Positions 52,385 to 61,600 of a stretch of DNA of 64,000 nt are shown here, one piece after another. The notes under the pieces were generated by a model that was not told the origin of the DNA, did not search any database, and saw nothing but the letters and a program-made list of their open reading frames with translations. The stretch spans positions 682,001 through 746,000 of the forward strand of contig CAVYPR010000001.1 in NCBI GenBank assembly GCA_963770505.1, written 5' to 3'. Positions within the stretch are counted from its first letter, which is position 1, and each line of letters starts with the position of its first letter. Made by a program: the position numbers and the translations under genes. Origin of the DNA: CAVYPR01 sp963770505. Lineage in GTDB: Bacteria; Actinomycetota; Acidimicrobiia; Acidimicrobiales; RAAP-2.

Positions 52385-52417
52385 CCGAACCGGCCATGCG
52401 ACGGCCCGCCGGTTCGG
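52385..52417 (+). other. Hairpin in the gap before the giant secreted-protein gene
   Basis: CCGAACCGGC (52385-52394) and GCCGGTTCGG (52408-52417) form a perfect 10-bp stem with a 13-nt loop. It lies in the 520-bp gap 52091-52610, which contains no credible gene on either strand. Confidence 0.4.
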
Positions 52418-52460
52418 GCCGCCCCAATGCGGTCGTTGTGGATGTGGGAACCGGCGCGAT

Positions 52461-52487
52461 CCGTCTGCGGATCCCCTGCGCAGACGG
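52461..52487 (+). terminator. Second hairpin in the same gap, terminator-like
   Basis: CCGTCTGCG (52461-52469) and CGCAGACGG (52479-52487) form a perfect 9-bp stem with a 9-nt loop, 75 bp upstream of the candidate promoter of the giant gene. No T-run follows. It may separate the glycosyltransferase transcript from the giant gene. Confidence 0.4.
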
Positions 52488-52561
52488 GGCCAGGCGGTGC
52501 GAGACGACAGCCCCACGTGATCCGACAGCGTGCCTGATACAGGTTGCGCGGCGAGTGCCAC

Positions 52562-52590
52562 TTGCTTGCCTTCAGCGGATGGAGCATATT
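52562..52590 (+). promoter_or_regulatory. Candidate promoter TTGCTT-N17-CATATT for the giant gene
   Basis: TTGCTT (52562-52567) and CATATT (52585-52590) are 17 bp apart; the predicted start near 52597 leaves a leader of about 14 nt containing GGAGGGG just before the GTG at 52611. This is a standard leadered promoter, unlike the TANNNT-start arrangement of housekeeping genes here. Confidence 0.5.
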
Positions 52591-52610
52591 TTCCGTAGTC
52601 GGAGGGGACA

Positions 52611-55600
52611 GTGGCACACGGACGACGGCGGGAGTCGAGCCGAGCAGTGCGACGCTTTGCGGCGTGGCGCGTCCTTCTAGCTGTCACGGTGGTCGCCGGC
52701 GGTCTCGGGCTGCAAGCGGCAACGCTCGCGGGCACCCCTGCCGGTGCCGTGACGCTGGTCCAGGGGGGCACATTCGTCTGCGCCTACCAGACCACATCCG
52801 GACCGGTGTCCGACTACTCCCAGCAGTTGGCCACAGGCACGTCAGGTTCCATCGCCCTGACACCGACAGCGCGGAGCAACGTCACACACACGACACCCCC
52901 GCCCAAGCTCCATTCGGGCACGACCTGCACGCTCTCGGGGGTGGTCCCTGCCGGCTGGTCGATCACCGTCGAGGACCTGCCGCTCTCGTTGGCCGCCCAC
53001 AGCGGCAACACCGGGACCGTCGTCGTCACCAACCCCTCCACCTCCGCGGCGGTCGATACCGTCAGCGGGGCGACATTCGAGAATCAGGGCACCTTCGCAC
53101 TGCGCTCCACCAAGGTGTCGGGAGTCACACCCTCCCTCTCCACCAGCATCGACGTGGCCGACTTCACCAACCTGCCCGGTGGCACCCTCGGCATCGCTGC
53201 CGGTGACACCTGGACCTTCAGTTACGACAGCACATCGGGACCTGGAACCCTGGACAATCAGGGGACGGTGACAGTGCCATCCGGTGCCAAGCTGCAGCTT
53301 TCTAGTTCAGGCTGCAAATCCGGCACGGACTTTGTCAGCGGTTCAGGCAGCAAGGTCCACGACACAGGGACCTTCACCGTCACGTGCGGAGGCTTCGACG
53401 TCCAGGGCGGAACCGTGGGCCCGAATGCCGTCACATTCCCCGGATCCAAGCTCGCGTTGACGTTCGATCCGACAGTTCCGTCGACATCGACGGGGACCAT
53501 CGACGCCACCGGGTCCTCGCTGTCGCTGAGCGGGGTGATCGGGTCCGGCTGGAGCCTTCACACCACGGTCGCCATCACGGCCTCGACAGGTGCCGGCAAC
53601 GCCGGCACGATCGACAGCGCCGCCGTCTCCACCATCACCGACACCGGCTCGTTCACCAATTCGGGCACCTTCGACGTGACCGGCGGCACCCACATCGACG
53701 TGGCCCAACTCACCAACACCTCGACCGGCCTCATCGAGTCGGGCGCCACCTCGGGGCGGTCCGTCCCGGTGTTCGGCGCCGGGGCCGGGACAACGGCGGC
53801 CACCTTCGACAACTACGGGACGCTCAAGGTGCTGACCAACCAGGGCTTGACCGTCGGGACGCCCTCGTGCAAGGCCACAGCGGGGGAGGACCTGGTCACC
53901 GAGCCCGGCTCGGTCATCACAGTCAGCACCAAGACAGCCCCGAACGCGACATTCTCGATGATCTGCGGAACCCTGGACCTGGCGGGCGGGACCCTCCCCG
54001 CTGGTCCGCTGACGGTGTCAGCCAATGCGCACGTGCTGGTCGACTTCGACCACGGGCTCCCGACAGGGGCCGGCGGCACAGCCGACACCCTCAAGACCGT
54101 AGGCACCGGTACCACGGTGGAGGGGACCATCCCCAAGGGCTGGACGATCGACGGGAACGGGCCCCTGACACTGCTCACCGGCACCACCAACGCCGGCACG
54201 ATCGACAGCGCCGCCGTCTCCACCATCACCGACACCGGCTCGTTCACCAATTCGGGCACCCTCGACGTGACCGGCGGCACCCACATCGACGTGGCCCAAC
54301 TCACCAACACCTCGACCGGCCTCATCGAGTCGGGCGCCACCTCGGGGCGGTCCGTCCCGGTGTTCGGCGCCGGGGCCGGGACAACGGCGGCCACCTTCGA
54401 CAACTACGGGACGCTCAAGGTGCTGACCAACCAGGGCTTGACCGTCGGGACGCCCTCGTGCAAGGCCACAGCGGGGGAGGACCTGGTCACCGAGCCCGGC
54501 TCGGTCATCACAGTCAGCACCAAGACAGCCCCGAACGCGACATTCTCGATGATCTGCGGAACCCTGGACCTGGCGGGCGGGACCCTCCCCGCAGGTCCGC
54601 TGACGGTGTCAGCCAATGCGCACGTGCTGGTCGACTTCGACCACGGGCTCCCGACAGGGGCCGGCGGCACAGCCGACACCCTCAAGACCGTAGGCACCGG
54701 TACCACGGTGGAGGGGACCATCCCCAAGGGCTGGACGATCGACGGGACCGGCCCGCTGACACTGCTCACCGGCACCACGAACGCCGGCACGATCGACTCC
54801 TCCGCCTCCTCCATCACCGACACCGGCTCGTTCACCAATTCGGGCACCTTCGACCTGACCGGCGGCACCCACGTCGACGTGGCCCACCTCACAAACGCCT
54901 CGACCGGCCTGATCGAGTCGGGGGCCACCTCGGGGCGGTCCGTCCCGGTGTTCGCTGGCGGGGCCGGGACAACGGCGGCCACCTTCGACAACTACGGGAC
55001 GCTCAAGGTGCTGGCCAACCAGGGCTTGACCGTCGGGCCGGCCTCGTGCAAGGCCACAGCGGGGGAGGACCTGGTCACCGAGCCCGGCTCGGTCATCACA
55101 GTCAGCACCAAGACAGCGCCGAACACGACATTCACCATGGTCTGCGGGGGGTTCACCGTCGACGGCGGCACCATCGCCGCCGCGCCGGTCCTCCTCGCGG
55201 CCAACGGCCACGTGAACGTCACCTTCACACCCAGCCTTCCGCCGGGGGCCGGCGGGTCGCAGGACGAGCTCCGCCTCCAGGGGAGCGGGACCAGTTTCAC
55301 GGACTCGATCCCCAAGGGTTGGACGTTGTACGTGGACTACGGGGGCCACTTGTCCATGCCGAACGGCGACGGCAACAACGGGACCTTGATCTTCACAGGC
55401 GGAGAAATCGTCGACCCCGGGACGTTCGTCAACAACGGGGTGATCCACGCCATCGGTGGACAGGCCTCCCACACAATCCCCGCCTTCGTCAACAACGGCA
55501 CCCTCACGGTGCCGTCCGGCCAGGTGTTCACATTGCACGAGGCCACGTTCGCCAACGACGGAACGGTCGAGCTGGACCACGGCTTCCTCGATGTGGACGG

Positions 55601-58600
55601 GTTCACCCAGAGCGCAGGCGGCACCCTCGCCCTCACAGTGGTGAACGGGAACGTCGGAGATGTTGGGTCGTTCGGCCAGCACACCACAGTGGGCGGCACG
55701 TTGGCCTTGTCGACGTCGGGCACGCTCCCGACGATCGGGACCCAGTACACCATCGTGACAGCGGCGGCGACAATATCGGGGACCTTCGCCACGGTCACCG
55801 GGGCCATCGCCGGTGGGGGAGTCGGTTACACGTTGACATATGCCACGTCAAAGAGGCGGGTCATCCTCACAGTGGTGTCGGCCTCAGCGCTGCGGTCATT
55901 GACGGCCGGCGGGGTCACCCCCCTGACGCCCACGACACCCGTGCCCGGAGAGACGGTCACGGGGAGCTTCACGGTGACCAACACCGGCACCCAGAAGGTC
56001 TCGGGCTCCTGGGTCGATTCGGTCTACCTGGCCAGCGGGCCGGCCACCACGTACCAGTCCGGCGACGCCCTGCTGGAGCGGATCCCACACTCGGGGACAC
56101 TGACACCCGGCGCCCACTACACAGGCCACATCACAGCGCAGCTCCCCGTGGTGCCGGCGGGTCCCTACCACCTCATCGTCGTGCCGGACAGTGAGGATCT
56201 CGTGGCCACAACAGCCAACGACCAGCAGGCTGACTCGGCCGAATTCACCGTGGCGGCCATACCCACGCTCTCGCCGGGCACCCCCGTTCACGCCACCATC
56301 AAGGCCGGCCAGGACGAGTACTACCAGGTGGCGGTGGGCAAAGGATCCGATGTCTCGGTGGCGGTCACGACCCCGGCGGCGGGTGACGCCGACGTCTACG
56401 GCGCCCTGGGGAACATTCCCGGCCCGTCCAGCTTCACCCTGTCGAGCACCCCGAACACCCTGGTCCCGTCCGTGGTGCTGCCCAAGTCATCGGCCGGGAC
56501 GTGGTACCTGGACATCCACGGTGACGCCGGGGCCGGGTCGGGCAAGGCCATCACGATCACCCCCACACTGGTGGGCCTCGCTGTCTCCTCGGTGTCGCCG
56601 GCCAAGCTGGGGGCCAACGGGCCGGCGACCGTCACCCTGCAGGGCTCGGGGTTCGACCCGGGGATGAAGGTTCACCTGGTGCACGGATCGACATCGATCT
56701 CGGCCACCGACGTGCAGCTCTCCAGCTCCACCACGGCCTTCGCCACCTTCACACTGACGGGAGCGGCCACAGGGACCTACGACGTGGTCGTCACATCGGG
56801 CGCCACAACGGTCACGGTCCACGGGGCGGTCCAGGTGCAGTCCACAGACCTCACAACGAGCGGCCTCTTCACTCACGTCGGCGGAGCGGGGACACTGCGC
56901 TACGGGTGGTTCGGCCGGGCGTGGGTGCAGTTCGTCAACACGACCGGTCACGACATCTACATCCCGGTGGTGAAGCTGAGCGGCGCCACAATGCTGGTCA
57001 CACTCTCGGGAGGGAAGCGACTGGGCAAGACCGAATACTTGATGGACCCCAACTTCTCGACACCGCGGGGCGTGCCGTATCCCGACGGGGTCCTGCCGCC
57101 GCACGCCACGGCCACCTTGTACTTCGACGCCATCTCCACGACGCTGGTCTCCCAGGCGGTCCTCAGTGTCCACGTGAAGGTCCTGGACAGCACGGAATCC
57201 ACACCGGTCAACTGGACAACGGAGCTGGCCGGTGACCGGCCGGCCAACATCACGGATGCCTCGTGGACCACGATCGTCCACGACGTGGCAACAGTCTTCG
57301 GTGCCACGGACGGGTCCTACGCCACCACCCTGGCGGGCATGATGAACCAGGCGGCCACCGACGGCGTCACCTTCACCACCGAGTCTCAGGCGCTGGACTG
57401 GGCTCTCCAGCAGGTGATGGCCGAAGGAGCCGGCGCGTCGGTGTCGGGGACGCTCTACAAGGGCAACACCACAACCCCCTTCGGCCGGACCACCCTCGAG
57501 CTGGTGTCGGCCGACGGCTCACAGGTGGACACGGCGACGACGTGGTACGGGGGGCAGTTCAACTTCTGGGGGGTCCCGGCCGGCACCTACCACCTGGTGG
57601 TCCCCGGCTTCGAGCCCCCGAGCAACGGCACATTCACGGTGCCGCCGACAGGCATCGGCCATCACCTCAACGTGGTGGCCCTGCCGGGGGCCACGGTGCA
57701 GGGAACCATCACCGACGGCACAACCTCCAAGCCCGTCGCCGGGGCCACGGTCTCGGTCACCGAGACGGGCGGGTCGACCTCGAGCGCTCCCACCGGCGCC
57801 AACGGGACCTACACGTTGAGCGGGGTGGTGCCCGGGCCGGTGACGCTGGTGGCCAGCGGTCCTGGAGTCGTCACCTCGACACCGGTGCACCTGACCGTCT
57901 CGACATCGGCACCAACGACGCAGAACTTCGCCCTCTCCGGCGGCGGCTCGATCAGCGGGAAGGTCCAGGCCACACACGGTGGGCCCCCTCCCACCGGCAC
58001 CACCGTCTCGGCCATACCGGGCAGTCCGAGCGCAGCACCGGTGAGCGGCGCAGTGAAATCCGACGGCACGTTCACCATCAGCGGGCTCCAGGCCGGCACC
58101 TATACCGTCGAGGCTCGCGTCGGCAAGACCCAGATCGCCCTGTCGGCGCCGGTGGCGGTGAGCGTCGGAGTCACAACCACAGGCGTCACATTGACGCTGG
58201 GGTCGACGGTCACGGTGTCCGGTACCGTCGAGGCGACAGGCACACCCGTCGGCGGCGCGCTCGTGCGGAGCACCGGTCCCGGCAAGTCCTCTCCGGTGAC
58301 GACGGCGTCGGACGGGAGCTACACGTTGAGCGGGCTGGCGGCCGGCACACAGACCCTTGTGGTGACGACACCACGCGGCACGCATCCGCCGGACCTTGCC
58401 ACAATCGCGCCGTCCAGCGGTCAATCGCTCACCAAGAACTTCACACTTGCGGCCTACGGATCGATCACGGTGACGGTCCGCAGCACACTGGGCGCGGCGA
58501 TCCCCGGGGCCGCCGTCCTGCTCATCCCCGCCGATCCAGGCCAGGACCCCCGCCAGCTCGCACCGACGTCGCGTGCGACCGACGCCACAGGGATCGCGAC

Positions 58601-61600
58601 GTTCAGCACAATCGATCCGGGGGCCTACGACGTCAATGTCCTCGGCAGCACAACCGGCGAACACCTCGTCGTGACGCAGGGCCATCCGAAGGTCACTGTC
58701 ACATTGACAGTGCCCGTGGCGACGGTGGTCGGGACCGTTCTCGGTCCCCATGGCAGCCACCTGGCCGGCGCTCGGGTCCAGGTCGACAACGATTCCGGAC
58801 CGGTCGCCACCACCCAGACGACAGCCAACGGGACCTACACCCTCCGGCTCACCTCACCCGGCACGTTCACGGTGGAAGCCTTTGACGGAGCGACATTGCC
58901 CCCGCAGGCCAAGACGGTGAACCTCACGCTCGGGGCAACCAGCACCGAGGACTTCTCCTCGGGCACAGCCTCCCTCCAGGTGACGGTCAAGGCCACAGGC
59001 ACCCCGGTGACAGGTGCACTGGTCACGCTGAGTATCGGCACCGCACCGCCGGGTTCGCCGTCGGCCCTCGCCGTCACGGCCTCAGACGGTCTGGCCACAT
59101 TCGCCACAGTGGTCCCCGGGACCTACACGGTGGGCGTGGCGGCGTCCGGCCTGGCCGATGCCGTCGAACACACAGTGGTGGTGTCGGCAGGGTCGAACAC
59201 AACCGCGCTCACCCTCAGCGCGGGGGGATCGGTGGCCGGGACCGTCTCCGACGGGGCCGGACCGGTGGCCGACGCCACCGTCCGCATCTCGTCGAACACC
59301 TTCTCGGCCACGGCGGCGACCTCGACAAACGGTGAGTACTCGATGACACATGTCCCGGCCGGGACCTACGAGGTCTCCGTCTGGGACGCCAACCCCGCCG
59401 ACGCCCCGCTGGCCCTGGCGGGCGCCACATCGATCACCGTCACCTCGAAGTCCACCACCACCCTCAGCCCGACCCTCTCGGGGTCCGGGTCCACCGTGAG
59501 CTTCGCCGAACACGCCCTCGCCTCGGGCATCTACCCGACCATCGGGGCGACGGTCCTCGACCGGAACGGTTCGCCGATCGCTCACCTCTCGTTCGGCCCG
59601 GCATCCACAGCCACGTCACCGGGCCTGAGCAGGAAGTTGGGACCCCTCCCCGATGGCCGCTACACCCTGGTCATCACCGGTGCAGGCCGGTCGACGACCA
59701 CGTCGACCTTCACAGTTCCCACGGTGACAACACCGGTGCCAGTCGCCCCACCGGGAGGACAGGCTCTGGTGCCCTCCACCACATCCATCTCGACAGGGCC
59801 GGCCACACAGACCGATCGATCCAAAGCCCGGCCCTCGGGGCACCGGGGGGCCGAGTTGACGGCTGCGGTCGAGGACAGCCATGTGGCGGCCCCCCGCATC
59901 GGGGGAACAGGCACATCATCGAGCGGCACAAGCGTGAACCCGTTCGCAAAGTTCGACTTCGCCAGCAGCTGGCTGGGCAAGGCTCCCACACCGGTCAAGA
60001 CAAAGCCGCCGCTCGACAACACACAGCTCTTGCAAGAGATCCACCAGTGGGCCACAAAGACGGTCCCGACATGTGCCGTCACAGATCTCGGCATCCCGGC
60101 GCAGCAGGCGCTGTTGAACATCTTGGCGGCGCAAAAGATCACCGCCTACATGGCGTGGACAACAGCCTACCATACATTTGTCGTTAACAACCTGGAGAGT
60201 GCCGCGGGATTGGCCGTAAAAGTCGGCACCATTGCCTGGCAGATTTACCAGGTTGCGGAATCACTGACTCCGGGAGTGGCTCAGGCTGCGACGGCGATCA
60301 CAGAGATCGCCACAGTCCTGAGCGGTGCCAAGAAGTACGTCGGAGCCACCGTCACACAGTGGAAGGGAATCTACATGGGCCTTAAGAAGGCCTACACAAC
60401 GATAAAGACGGTCAAGACATCGTGGACAAAGTTCCTGTCCGGGGGTACGACAAGCGGGTTGGCCAAGCTCGACAGCCCGGAGACACTCATTAAGACCGCA
60501 GCATCACTTCTGACACAGCTGAAGACACTCAACAAGCAGATCTACAACAGCGGGCTCACAAAGTACGTGCCCGGGGTCAGCGCCTTCGTCAACCTGGTCA
60601 AGCTGGTGACACAGGCAGAGGGTCTCTACAAGACGCTGACAGCAGACGAACAAGCGATCATCGCGGGCATCAAGAAGGTGACAGCCGCCAGGACAGCCTA
60701 CGGCCAAAGCCTCAATGCGCTCCTGGCCCAACTGCACAAAGTCCAGGGACTGTTCAATCAGCTGAAGCTCCAGACAAACTGCCCACCTACAAAGACAAAG
60801 ACAAAAACAAAGACAAAAACAAAGACAAAAACAAAGACAAAGACAAAGACAAAGACAAAAACAAAGACAAAGACAAAAACACCGACAAATCCCACATACC
60901 CGACACAGCCGACACCCCAGAACACAACAACCTTGACATGGACCAACAACCTCGCCCTGGACCCGAACGGCATCACGGGCCCAGCGGGCTACGGCGGCCC
61001 GCAATGGTTGGCGCCGGGGAGGCCCGTCGCCTACCTGGTCCACTTCCAGAACGAGCCCACAGCGAGTGCCGCCGCATCGCAGGTGAAGGTCAGCGAGGCA
61101 CTGCCACCAGGAGTCGACCTGACATCGGTGCAGTTGACCGGATTCGGGTTCGGTTCGGTGCACGTCTCCCTGCCCACAGGCCTGAAGTCGTTCAGCCGCA
61201 CCCTCGCCCACGCCGCTCCCGACGGTGACAACGTCCAGGTGACAGGCACGTTCAACCCGGCCACCTCGACGGTCACCTGGACGCTCGAAGCCATCAATCC
61301 GGCCACGGGGGACGTCGACTACGCCAAGACAGCAGGGTTCTTGCCGCCGGACAAGACAACATCGGGCACCCGAGTCGGCGAGGGCTACGTGTCGTGGACG
61401 GCGAACATGGCCGCCGGGCTCTCGACGGGGACACTCATGCCGACGAAGGCCACGGTGGTCTTCGACCGCAATCCGGCGCTGACAACGCCGGTGTGGTCGA
61501 ACGAGATCGACGCCAACGTGCCCACGGCAACGGTGACAGCACTACCCGCGAAGTCGGCCCCCGGGACACTCCACGTCCGCTGGAAGGGCAGTGACGGGGA

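Noticed and set aside
52262..52771. A 169-codon minus-strand frame overlapping the gap and start of the giant gene
   Set aside because: Composition is Arg/Ala/Pro noise, there is no start signal, and it conflicts with the promoter and signal peptide of the giant gene.
53601..55140. Insertion sequence or phage duplication
   Set aside because: The 591-bp units are in-frame protein repeats with no terminal inverted repeats, target duplication or transposase.
60789..60878. CRISPR array
   Set aside because: The repeat is a continuous hexamer without spacers and lies in frame inside a coding gene.
60504..61211. A 235-codon minus-strand frame with long Cys-Leu-Phe runs opposite the Thr-Lys tract
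   Set aside because: It is the antisense reading of the (ACAAAR)15 repeat and neighbouring sequence, not a membrane protein.
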